DNA of 25,599 bases from Flavobacteriaceae bacterium (GTDB lineage Bacteria > Bacteroidota > Bacteroidia > Flavobacteriales > Flavobacteriaceae): contig JAKIUU010000032.1 in NCBI GenBank assembly GCA_021647405.1, positions 1 through 25,599 of the forward strand. Reading direction: 5' to 3'. The notes under the pieces are model-generated. The model was not told where the DNA came from, ran no database searches, and saw only the letters and a list, made by a program, of their open reading frames with translations. The first letter of the stretch is position 1. Every line of letters begins with the position of its first letter. Below are positions 7,761 through 14,052 of this stretch, in pieces. Made by a program: the position numbers and the translations under genes.

Positions 7761-8399
7761 TTATTCTGCTAATAATTTTGCGATATCTTGTTTGAGCATT
7801 TCAACTTGATTGAGATTCAATCCGTCATAAAATTTTATGGGATTTTCCATGCCGCCCATTTTAATAGTTCGCGATCTAATAAAACCCTTTTTATCTATTA
7901 ACGCAAACAAACCCGAATGCTCAAAACCACCCTTAACTTCATCATTTACACCTGCATACAGTTTAAATCCTGTATTAGATAGCTGGTAAATTGAGTCTTT
8001 ATTACCCGTTAAAAAATACCAATTTTTTAACGTAGCGCCTTTTTCTTTGGCATAATCTAACAAAATTTGAGCCTTGTCATAACTTGGGTTAATACTAATT
8101 GAAGCGATGCCAAAATTGGGATTTCCGTAAAATGCTTTTTGAATAATAAGCATATTCTTATTCATTTTAGGGCAAATTGTGGGGCAGCGTGTGTAAAAAA
8201 ATTCAACCACATAAACTTTATCTTTAAAAGTGTTGTTGTTTACTATTTTACCATACTGATTTACCAAACTAAAATTGGGAACTTTCTCAAACTTAACCAA
8301 AGGTTTTGGTTGCAATTTCGACACTATTTTAGGCACAGCCCATGTGCCAAAAACCAGTACAATAAATGCCACACCGATATATGTATATTTTTTTTGCAT
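7761..8399 (-). CDS. SCO1/SenC-family copper chaperone for cytochrome oxidase
   Basis: A 212-residue, membrane-anchored thioredoxin-fold protein. One N-terminal helix (about 6-23) is followed by a periplasmic domain carrying C72-P-T-I-C76-P and H161 (FEHSGLFALID), the complete copper-binding set of SCO proteins. SCO1 loads or reduces the CuA site of oxidase subunit II. Its ATG overlaps the stop of the upstream SCO-like gene by one base (TAATG), and DUF420 follows after 1 nt. The organisation is translationally coupled. Confidence 0.93.
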   Translation of the reverse strand: MQKKYTYIGVAFIVLVFGTWAVPKIVSKLQPKPLVKFEKVPNFSLVNQYGKIVNNNTFKDKVYVVEFFYTRCPTICPKMNKNMLIIQKAFYGNPNFGIASISINPSYDKAQILLDYAKEKGATLKNWYFLTGNKDSIYQLSNTGFKLYAGVNDEVKGGFEHSGLFALIDKKGFIRSRTIKMGGMENPIKFYDGLNLNQVEMLKQDIAKLLAE

Positions 8400-9043
8400 T
8401 ATTTATTGTTTCTTTTTTTTTTGGTGGCCCGTCTATATTCAACCAAGAGCACTTTAATGTCATCTACCATTTTCTTATGAATGGGGCTTACCGTTGTGGC
8501 ATTATAACCATAAAGAATGCCTTTTGGCGCATCTTCATCATCGGCTCTACCTCTTAAGTTTAAGTCTTTGTCAATTATAAATACCAATGGCGAATAATTA
8601 AGACTGTCTAATGTTGTATGCGATTGTAAGGCATTATAAAATGTATTTAAATCGGCGGCCTGACCGTATAAAAAATGCCAATTTTCAAGATTTGTAGTAT
8701 AACCCAATTCCTTTTTCAATTGTGCTACATCAGTTGCAACACCTTGAGGTAAAAGTGCTATCATCTGAAAATCATTATACTGATAAAAATGTTTGTAAAT
8801 TTTTTCGTTGAGATTTAAAGCATTGGTTTTATGTGTCAAAAGATTTTTTCCAAAAAAGCAAATAACAGATATTTTAGACTTTAAACTCAGGCTTTCCTTA
8901 TCGGATGTTTTAAAAGCAGTTATGTCATTTACCTGAGAAGTAACAATGGGAAGTTTCGAAAAGTTATTAATACCCGAGGCTAAAAAGAGATAAAACAACA
9001 AGGGGACAATAAACAAAGAAAAAAGAACCCAAAACTTTTTCAT
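8399..9043 (-). CDS. Degenerate SCO-like membrane-anchored protein lacking copper ligands
   Basis: A 214-residue protein with an N-terminal membrane helix (about 4-22) and a domain that can be laid alongside the neighbouring SCO1. ISVICFFGKNLL matches the VYVVEFFYTRCPTIC strand, NWHFLYGQAADLNTF matches NWYFLTGNKDSIYQL, and NYSPLVFIIDKDLNLRGR matches EHSGLFALIDKKGFIRSR. In this alignment the CxxxC cysteines are absent (only C62, at another position) and the copper His is Tyr. It ends in a basic KKKRNNK tail. Stop and the SCO1 start overlap (TAATG). It is probably a diverged SCO paralogue with a structural or regulatory role in oxidase assembly; the alignment is by eye. Confidence 0.75.
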   Translation of the reverse strand: MKKFWVLFSLFIVPLLFYLFLASGINNFSKLPIVTSQVNDITAFKTSDKESLSLKSKISVICFFGKNLLTHKTNALNLNEKIYKHFYQYNDFQMIALLPQGVATDVAQLKKELGYTTNLENWHFLYGQAADLNTFYNALQSHTTLDSLNYSPLVFIIDKDLNLRGRADDEDAPKGILYGYNATTVSPIHKKMVDDIKVLLVEYRRATKKKRNNK

Positions 9044-9062
9044 ATCCGTATTTTTAAAGCCT

Positions 9063-9086
9063 AAAAAAGCGGCATAAAAACCGCTT
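9063..9086 (-). terminator. Terminator or attenuator between COX4 and the SCO-like gene
   Basis: On the minus strand AAGCGG pairs with CCGCTT across an 8-nt loop (9067-9086) and is followed by six Ts. It lies 22 nt after the COX4 stop and before the SCO-like start, so it could reduce transcription of the assembly genes relative to the structural genes. Confidence 0.6.
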
Positions 9087-9107
9087 CTTTAGATATTTAT
9101 TTAGTTT

Positions 9108-9452
9108 TTAATAATTCCATTTGGTATAATTTATCTCTATCCCTCGCAGGTAATCTCCTTCTAGAAGAAGCAAGGTTGCCAAATAAAGGATTAAAAAAAA
9201 GACTGTCCAAACTATGGCGCGGCGCAATCCTTTTTTTTCATCGGCAAGGTGCATAAAAAACCAAGCTATATAATAGGCCTTAACCAAAGTTAAAACTAAA
9301 AATATGATGTTTAACAAATTGGTTCCTGCTAAATATACTGTGTGTAAAAAAGCAGGTTTTGTGATGCCTAAAAACACTTCGACGGCTGTTATTACCGATA
9401 AAATTCCAAATACTTTCCAGATTAATGCTTTATGTGATGTTGCTGCTGTCAT
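9108..9452 (-). CDS. Cytochrome c oxidase subunit IV-like protein
   Basis: A 114-residue protein with three membrane helices: VFGILSVITAVEVFLGI, then TNLLNIIFLVLTLVKAYYIAWFFMHLADEKKGLRR, then TVFFLILYLATLLLLEG. The motif KAYYIAWFFMHL with a following basic patch is the signature of prokaryotic COX4 (CtaF/CyoD-like). This subunit sits in the membrane and supports assembly or stability of caa3-type oxidases. The gene is 17 nt downstream of the COX3 stop, in the same operon. It starts at an ATG. Confidence 0.88.
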   Translation of the reverse strand: MTAATSHKALIWKVFGILSVITAVEVFLGITKPAFLHTVYLAGTNLLNIIFLVLTLVKAYYIAWFFMHLADEKKGLRRAIVWTVFFLILYLATLLLLEGDYLRGIEINYTKWNY

Positions 9453-9469
9453 TTCTTAAATTTTTAATA

Positions 9470-10444
9470 TTAAACCAGATAGAAGAATGTAAATACAAAT
9501 ACCCAAACCAAATCTACAAAGTGCCAATACAATGCCACTTTTTCAACCATCTCATAATGGCCTCTGCGTTCGTAAGTACCAATAATGACATTAAAGAAAA
9601 TAATGATATTAATTAAAATACCTGAGAATACATGGAAACCGTGAAAGCCCGTGATAAAAAAGAAAAAATCACCAAAAAGGGTTTTACCATATTCGTTTAC
9701 TTCTAAGTTAGCTCCTATTACCACACGTTTGGCATTGGCCAAATAACTGCCCGCATCTTGGTGTGGTACAAGTAATTTTTCTTTGGTTTTTGAATCTATT
9801 TTTTCTAAACGCAACTGCAAATCAGGATGTGCTTTAAAACCTGTAATAACCTGCTCTAAGCTAACAGGTGGCAAAGCAGGTTCGCTAACATTCCATATAC
9901 CTTTGCTTGATGTATGACGCACACGTTGGTCTGTTTTTGCTGCTGCAAAATCTTCTAATTTAACTTGATGGCCTTTGGCATCGATAAATTGGATTATTTT
10001 ACCATCATTTAATTGAATGGCCCCTTTATCGCCACCTATAAAATGGCTCCATTCCCAGGCTTGAGATCCTAAGAAAATAATCCCGCCAATTATGGTAAGC
10101 AACATATAAAAAATGACTTTCCCTTTTTTAAGATGGTGGCCCGCATCTACAGCCAATACCATTGTAACCGATGAAAATATTAAGACAAATGTCATAAAGG
10201 CTACGTAATACATAGGATAATCGCCATGTATAAAAGGTATGTGCGTAAACACTTCGTCGGCAATTGGCCAAGTGTCTAAAAATTTAAATCGCATTAAACC
10301 ATAAGCGCCTAAGAATCCAGAAAAAGTTAGGGCATCAGACATGATAAAGAACCACATCATCATTTTGCCATAACTGGCACCTAAAGGTTTATTTCCGCCA
10401 CTCCAAGAGCCTGTTGTTTGAGTTGCAGCATCGTTTGCTTCCAT
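9470..10444 (-). CDS. Cytochrome c oxidase subunit III with large soluble insertion
   Basis: A 324-residue COX3-family protein. The first helices contain YGKMMMWFFIMSDALTFSGFLGAYG, and the last carry FFFFITGFHGFHVFSGILIN and VALYWHFVDLVWVFVFTFFYL, which are classic COX3 motifs. Between two helices, residues about 138-253 form a polar insertion (including KLEDFAAAKTDQRVRH and LEKIDSKTKEKLLVPHQD) absent from the shorter paralogue next door. An in-frame TTG two codons upstream (10450) exists, but ATG at 10444 (MEANDAATQ) is the natural start. Subunit III stabilises subunit I and assists proton entry. COX4 follows 17 nt downstream. Confidence 0.92.
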   Translation of the reverse strand: MEANDAATQTTGSWSGGNKPLGASYGKMMMWFFIMSDALTFSGFLGAYGLMRFKFLDTWPIADEVFTHIPFIHGDYPMYYVAFMTFVLIFSSVTMVLAVDAGHHLKKGKVIFYMLLTIIGGIIFLGSQAWEWSHFIGGDKGAIQLNDGKIIQFIDAKGHQVKLEDFAAAKTDQRVRHTSSKGIWNVSEPALPPVSLEQVITGFKAHPDLQLRLEKIDSKTKEKLLVPHQDAGSYLANAKRVVIGANLEVNEYGKTLFGDFFFFITGFHGFHVFSGILINIIIFFNVIIGTYERRGHYEMVEKVALYWHFVDLVWVFVFTFFYLV

Positions 10445-10489
10445 AAACAAAAATTATTTTTAGTTGTATTTTTGGTTTTTTTTCGTGGT

Positions 10490-10497
10490 CAAATGTA
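10490..10497 (-). promoter_or_regulatory. Possible internal -7 element before COX3
   Basis: The minus strand reads TACATTTG, fitting TAnnTTTG, in the 64-nt gap between the two COX3 genes and 45 nt before the COX3 ATG. No -33 TTG is seen, so this is tentative. Confidence 0.3.
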
Positions 10498-10508
10498 CAT
10501 AAAATCTG

Positions 10509-11069
10509 TTATCTAATAAAATAGAAAAAAAAGAACAGATAAATCCACAAGATACCGAGGAAATGCCAAAAAATACTTCCCAATTCTATGCCTAAATAAT
10601 CGGCTTTAGAATAACGTCCTAAAACTTGTTTGTACACTATAAATATTAATACAATAATTGATGCCAAAACATGAACCAAGTGGGTTAACACAATAACATA
10701 TAAAAAAGAGGTGGCTATATTGCTTTGCTTTCCTGTAAAATACAAACCTGCTTCTATCAGTTCTTTAAATCCAATAAATTGAGATATTACAAACCCAATA
10801 CCCAAGAACAAACTGATTATTAAGTATAAACTTGTTTGTGCTTTTTTATCCTTTTTAATGGCCTGTTTTGCCAAAATAAAAGAGATACTTCCTAAAACAA
10901 TAAGCAAAGTGCTTATATACAAAGCATTTGGCAAGTTAAAGCTTACCCAATCTTCGCGTTTTGTACTAATTACATAGGCGCTGGTTAATCCTGCAAATAC
11001 CATAATCATACTCACTATGGCAACTCCTAGCATTTGAATGGCTGTTTTTCGTCTTAATTTATTTTCCAT
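10509..11069 (-). CDS. Second cytochrome c oxidase subunit III-family protein
   Basis: A 186-residue membrane protein with five predicted helices. It has the COX3 endings FLYVIVLTHLVHVLASIIVLIF and IELGSIFWHFLGILWIYLFFFFYFIR, close to the motifs of its larger neighbour but without the soluble insertion. It starts 2 nt after the ctaB stop, so the two are in one transcript. Two adjacent COX3 genes are typical of Flavobacteriia. Whether both enter the same oxidase or serve different enzymes cannot be told from the sequence. Confidence 0.88.
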   Translation of the reverse strand: MENKLRRKTAIQMLGVAIVSMIMVFAGLTSAYVISTKREDWVSFNLPNALYISTLLIVLGSISFILAKQAIKKDKKAQTSLYLIISLFLGIGFVISQFIGFKELIEAGLYFTGKQSNIATSFLYVIVLTHLVHVLASIIVLIFIVYKQVLGRYSKADYLGIELGSIFWHFLGILWIYLFFFFYFIR

Positions 11070-11071
11070 AA

Positions 11072-11965
11072 CTATCTTAAAAATTTATCGATAACAAAAA
11101 TTATTTGAATCATTGTGATGTAAAATACGCTGGATAACATCAGTTTTCTTGCCATCAAACTGGTTTGAATAGACAATAATTTAAATCCGTAATAAAGCAT
11201 CAATACCCCAGGTAAAACCGTTATAACGGCAGCCACAACAGATAATTTTAAATGACCTGTAAGCCCCAAAACAGGATAAACCGATACCAGTATCATCACG
11301 AAAGTATATAATATAATTTGAATGGCCAGCTTTTTGTCTTTTTTACCCATGGGCAACATCTTAAAACCTGCTTTTTTATAATCGGCGTCAAGCAACCAGC
11401 CAATGGCCCAGAAATGTGGGAATTGCCATAAAAACTGAATGGCAAACAAAATACCTGCTTCAATGCCAAAATGATTTGTAGCCGCTACCCAACCCAACAT
11501 AAATGGAATGGCACCTGGAATAGCGCCAACAAAAACCGATAAGGGTGTAAGCAATTTTAAAGGAGTGTAAACACTGGTGTACAAAAATATAGACAAAGCG
11601 CCAAAAAAAGCCGTTTTAGGATTGATGCTGTATAAAATAGCCAAACCCAATAAAGTGAATACAAAGGCAATTATTAAAGCTGTTCTTTTTGACATTCTGC
11701 CTGCAGGAAGTGGTCTTGTTTTGGTGCGTTGCATCACAGCATCTTGTGTAATCTCAATAACTTGGTTAAAAGCATTAGAGGCCCCTACCATTAAATACCC
11801 ACCAACAGATAATAAAGCCAATATCTTATAATTAATTATATCTGCGCCAAGCAAATAACCCGCAACGGACGAAAAAACAACACTAATTGACAATCCAAAC
11901 TTTGTTAACTGTTTGATATCATTTAAAATAGTGTTACCGCTAGGCTGATTTAAAGAAGCTGTCAA
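11072..11965 (-). CDS. ctaB: Protoheme IX farnesyltransferase (heme O synthase)
   Basis: A UbiA-type prenyltransferase with about nine membrane helices that makes heme O from heme B for the oxidase. The first Asp-rich motif is NAFNQVIEITQDAVMQRTKTRPL (Glu for the first usual Asp) and the second is LDADYKKAGFKMLP; both are diagnostic. The open frame extends to an ATG at 12016, but a TATATTTG -7 element (11997-12004) lies inside that extension, so this ATG would be upstream of the transcript start. The in-frame TTG at 11965 gives MTASLNQPSGNTILNDIKQL and is preferred (about 297 residues). It heads the oxidase operon; the COX3-like gene follows after 2 nt. Confidence 0.9.
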   Translation of the reverse strand: MTASLNQPSGNTILNDIKQLTKFGLSISVVFSSVAGYLLGADIINYKILALLSVGGYLMVGASNAFNQVIEITQDAVMQRTKTRPLPAGRMSKRTALIIAFVFTLLGLAILYSINPKTAFFGALSIFLYTSVYTPLKLLTPLSVFVGAIPGAIPFMLGWVAATNHFGIEAGILFAIQFLWQFPHFWAIGWLLDADYKKAGFKMLPMGKKDKKLAIQIILYTFVMILVSVYPVLGLTGHLKLSVVAAVITVLPGVLMLYYGFKLLSIQTSLMARKLMLSSVFYITMIQIIFVIDKFLR

Positions 11966-11996
11966 TGGGGTTGGCTTTGCTTGGTTTATTATTTTG

Positions 11997-12004
11997 CAAA
12001 TATA
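11997..12004 (-). promoter_or_regulatory. -7 element of the ctaB/oxidase operon
   Basis: The minus strand reads TATATTTG followed by CA, a strong TAnnTTTG match 31 nt before the chosen TTG start of ctaB. The -33 TTG is not evident. Confidence 0.5.
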
Positions 12005-12128
12005 ATTAAACCCCATTAATGTACGCCCATAAGGGAATAAAAATAAGCAAATAAGCGCTCCAAACAGATTACTACAAAATTTAGCGCTACAAAGCCCAGC
12101 TTTGAAAATAAAAAAGTGTAAAAAATGC

Positions 12129-12158
12129 TTTGCGAATTATATAAATGTATTAAATTTG
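12129..12158 (+). promoter_or_regulatory. Promoter of the tRNA-Gly / tRNA-Leu transcript
   Basis: TTTG (12129-12132), an 18-nt spacer and TAAATTTG (12151-12158) give a near-ideal Bacteroidota promoter. The expected transcript start is about 30 nt before tRNA-Gly. The rest of the gap from ctaB (12017-12128) shows no gene. Confidence 0.75.
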
Positions 12159-12194
12159 CGCACTCGTTTAACCTTTATAGGTTAGTGACATTTT

Positions 12195-12266
12195 GCGAAA
12201 GTAGCTCAGGGGTAGAGCATCACCTTGCCAAGGTGAGGGTCGCGGGTTCAAATCCCGTCTTTCGCT
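12195..12266 (+). tRNA. tRNA-Gly (GCC)
   Basis: A 72-nt complete cloverleaf. Acceptor GCGAAAG pairs with CTTTCGC (12259-12265), discriminator T. The D-arm contains AGCTCAGGGGTAGAGC. Anticodon stem CACC(T) is followed by loop TTGCCAA with anticodon GCC at 12227-12229. T-arm GCGGG-TTCAAAT-CCCGT. CCA is not encoded. Its last 22 nt plus 7 flanking nt are repeated downstream at 12355-12383. Confidence 0.97.
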
Positions 12267-12324
12267 CTGTGAGTTTAAGACAAGGTTAATTAAAAGTTTA
12301 TCTATTTATTTAACCCTATTGCGA

Positions 12325-12383
12325 CCAAGGTCGCGCCTGCCTGCCGGTAGGCAGGGGTTCAAATCCCGTCTTTCGCTCTGTGA
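12325..12383 (+). repeat. Partial tRNA-Gly 3' copy with a palindromic insert at the T-stem
   Basis: 12355-12383 is an exact 29-nt copy of the tRNA-Gly T-arm, acceptor 3' strand and flank (12244-12272), 111 nt downstream. Just before it, CCAAGGTCGCG (12325-12335) resembles the anticodon-stem to T-stem part of the gene with a 6-nt deletion. A 20-nt near-perfect palindrome lies between them (12336-12355, CCTGCCTGCC/GGTAGGCAGG). The copy lacks acceptor 5' strand, D-arm and anticodon loop, so it is not a tRNA. Confidence 0.85.
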
Positions 12384-12416
12384 AACAATACCAATTTCTA
12401 TCTTTATGATAGAGAT

Positions 12417-12501
12417 GCTCGAGTGGTGGAATTGGTAGACACGCTGGACTTAAAATCCAGTGGCCATTGTGGCCGTATGGGTTCAAGTCCCATCTCGAGT
12501 A
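12417..12501 (+). tRNA. tRNA-Leu (UAA)
   Basis: An 85-nt class II tRNA. Acceptor GCTCGAG pairs with CTCGAGT (12494-12500, G:U at the first pair), discriminator A. Anticodon stem CTGGA/TCCAG encloses CTTAAAA with anticodon TAA at 12451-12453. A long variable arm (TGGCCATTGTGGCC) and T-arm ATGGG-TTCAAGT-CCCAT follow. CCA is not encoded. The shared strand and the promoter at 12129 suggest one transcript with tRNA-Gly. Its 3' part is duplicated downstream. Confidence 0.97.
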
Positions 12502-12504
12502 CTT

Positions 12505-12537
12505 AAAAGCTGTAACTTAATTGTTGCAGCTTTTTTT
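12505..12537 (+). terminator. Terminator of the tRNA-Leu transcript
   Basis: AAAAGCTGTAAC (12505-12516) pairs with GTTGCAGCTTTT (12523-12534, one T:G pair) across loop TTAATT, with the T-run continuing to 12537. It starts 4 nt after the tRNA end. Confidence 0.88.
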
Positions 12538-12632
12538 GTTTCATAAATATTTTAAAAATGTGACCGTATGGGTTCCCCGCCCGACTGAACTGCGTTAGCC
12601 GTTCGGGCAGGAAGTCGCCATCTCGAGTACTT

Positions 12633-12665
12633 AAAAGCTGTAACTTAATTGTTGCAGCTTTTTTT
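12633..12665 (+). terminator. Duplicated copy of the tRNA-Leu terminator
   Basis: Identical to the hairpin at 12505-12537, carried along in the second 128-nt unit. It would act only on transcripts that read through the first copy. Confidence 0.8.
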
Positions 12666-12816
12666 GTTTCATAAATATTTTAAAAATGTGACCGTATGGG
12701 TTCCCCGCCCGACTGAACTGCGTTAGCCGTTCGGGGAACCCTACAAAATATAAATTTGAGATTTTATAACTTCTTATTGCGCTAAGTCAGGAAACTTTGC
12801 GCAGGGGTCTCTTTAA

Positions 12817-12852
12817 AAACACACCCCCTAACCCCTCTCAAAGAGGGGAATT
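12817..12852. repeat. Dispersed GC-rich hairpin repeat
   Basis: A sequence of the form ACACCCCCTAACCCCTCTCAAAGAGGGGAATTT; arms CCCCTCT (12832-12838) and AGAGGGG (12842-12848) enclose CAA. C-rich hairpins of this kind are common intergenic repeats in Flavobacteriaceae, as far as I recall. There is no T-run, so it is not a standard terminator. The stretch 12736-12816 before it shows no gene, only an isolated TAAATTTG at 12751. Confidence 0.6.
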
Positions 12853-12865
12853 TAACCAGAATAAA

Positions 12866-13705
12866 TTAATTCTTTACAGATGCTTTAAAAATTTTACTTT
12901 CATCAACCAACAACTGAATCATTTCAATTTTTTTATTGGCCATATATAAATCGACAATGCCTTTTGGTTGGCAATATGTTATAAAAGCATCTATCTGATC
13001 TTTCGAAATTTTTAATGTGTTTGTAAAAAACGCTTCTCCTAATTCATCTCTAATTTTATCTGGAATGGTTAAAGCTTTTTTTGCATAGGCCTTTTTAGCT
13101 TGTTTGCGTTTGCGCTTTAGCCGACCAATTTTGCCAATTTCATTAACTATCGGACTTAACACAAAGCCTATTAATACCAAAATATTAACACCTCCTTGAA
13201 CCTGTGCACTTGTACCTGTAAAAGGATCTGGTGGCTTTTGTCTGTCAATGGCATCAATATCATCAACCATGTTAAAATTTATTTTTCCAAAATTTAACGC
13301 TTCTTTAGATACCAAAGAGACAGGTTTTTTAACATTTTTTGCATCTATCAATAAGTCTCCCGATAAATTATGGTTTTTAATTTCGACCGCATCAAGCTCG
13401 TTAATATTCAGTTTTAAAGCCACTTCGAGTGTTTTGCTTTTTAGAATTTCGCTTGTAATAATTATTTCCTTTTTCTTAAATTGGATGCCATCAAAAAGAA
13501 GGGTATCGTTTGCTTTTACAGGAATTTTAAACATACCATAAGTATTACTTATGGTGCCTTTTTTGGTGCTCTTATTTAAAATATGGATACTTTCTACAGA
13601 CACGTAGTCATTACTCACTTTTCCTACAATAGACAATCTGGTTATCTGCGCTTGTACCTGAAAAACAAATCCAATGAAAAGTAAAAAGGTTAGTTGCTTG
13701 GTCAT
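12866..13705 (-). CDS. Secreted protein with a carboxypeptidase-regulatory-like N-terminal domain
   Basis: A 279-residue protein with signal peptide MTKQLTFLLFIGFVFQVQAQ. Residues about 24-100 (IVGKVSNDYVSVESIHILNKSTKKGTISNTYGMFKIPV and on) form a CarboxypepD_reg-like beta-sandwich, as used at the N-terminus of many Bacteroidota surface proteins. The remainder has a hydrophobic stretch (GGVNILVLIGFVLSPIVNEI) followed by a very basic segment (GRLKRKRKQAKKAYAKKA), suggesting membrane association. A TTG one codon upstream (13708) is possible, but the ATG is preferred. There is no TonB-dependent barrel, and the function is unknown. It stands alone. Confidence 0.75.
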   Translation of the reverse strand: MTKQLTFLLFIGFVFQVQAQITRLSIVGKVSNDYVSVESIHILNKSTKKGTISNTYGMFKIPVKANDTLLFDGIQFKKKEIIITSEILKSKTLEVALKLNINELDAVEIKNHNLSGDLLIDAKNVKKPVSLVSKEALNFGKINFNMVDDIDAIDRQKPPDPFTGTSAQVQGGVNILVLIGFVLSPIVNEIGKIGRLKRKRKQAKKAYAKKALTIPDKIRDELGEAFFTNTLKISKDQIDAFITYCQPKGIVDLYMANKKIEMIQLLVDESKIFKASVKN

Positions 13706-13785
13706 CAATACAAAGTAAGCAATAGAAATGTCAAATATCTATTAATATTTTTGTAAAATTTTGTTAAATAACTAAATATAAACGG

Positions 13786-14052
13786 CTAAGGAAAGAGTTT
13801 ATAAATATCACTCCGTTTTAAAAAGCGCATCAGTATTATGGTATTATTTTCATAATAAAACCCTAGTCTATAATCACCAATTCTTATGCGATAAGCCAAA
13901 GGGTGACCCGATAATTTTTTTACAGATTGAAGTTGTCCTAAATTTGAAGAGTCTTTAATATTTTTAATTACTAATGTTATTTTAGATATTACTTTTTTAT
14001 CCTTAATCTTTTTAACATCTTTTGTGACAGACTTTGTATAGACAATTTTCAT
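13786..14052 (-). CDS. RelE/ParE-superfamily toxin
   Basis: An 88-residue basic protein with the compact fold expected of this superfamily: helix 1 (TKSVTKDVKKIKDKKVISKIT), LKKLSG-like middle (VKKLSGHPLAYRIRIGDYRLGFYYENNTIILMRFLKRSDIYK). The segment G-x-x-x-x-R-I-R-I-G-D-Y-R-L-G-F is the core ParE/RelE motif, and the R-x-x-(I/Y) C-terminal part matches too. RelE types cleave ribosome-bound mRNA and ParE types inhibit gyrase; the sequence alone does not decide. It overlaps the antitoxin gene by 4 nt (ATGA), the usual TA coupling. Confidence 0.88.
   Translation of the reverse strand: MKIVYTKSVTKDVKKIKDKKVISKITLVIKNIKDSSNLGQLQSVKKLSGHPLAYRIRIGDYRLGFYYENNTIILMRFLKRSDIYKLFP

Larger units (their letters stand above)
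12473..12735 (+). repeat. Tandem repeat of the tRNA-Leu 3' tail plus terminator, with a 36-nt palindromic insert
   Basis: Unit 1 (12473-12563) begins inside tRNA-Leu at CCGTATGGGTTC, runs through the acceptor end and terminator, and ends in AAAATGTGA. Unit 2 (12564-12691, 128 nt) repeats this almost exactly, but carries a 36-nt insert (12576-12611, arms GCCCGA and TCGGGC) precisely between TTC and AAGT of the T-loop, plus one extra G at 12617. Unit 3 (12692-12735) restarts with the same tail and insert, then breaks off into GAACCCTAC. The copies cannot form a tRNA. Confidence 0.9.

Noticed and set aside
12054..12088. Two AGCGCT hexamers upstream of the tRNA promoter as an operator
   Set aside because: Short palindromes spaced 29 nt apart with no supporting context; too little to claim a binding site.
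12355..12383. Second functional tRNA-Gly
   Set aside because: Only the T-arm and acceptor 3' strand are present; the acceptor 5' strand, D-arm and anticodon loop are missing.
12473..12735. Tandem repeats as a CRISPR array
   Set aside because: The units are 91-128 nt, begin inside a tRNA, are almost identical throughout and contain no variable spacers.
12751..12758. TAAATTTG as a plus-strand promoter
   Set aside because: No -33 TTG at proper spacing and no plus-strand gene before the next minus-strand gene; likely chance in AT-rich DNA.
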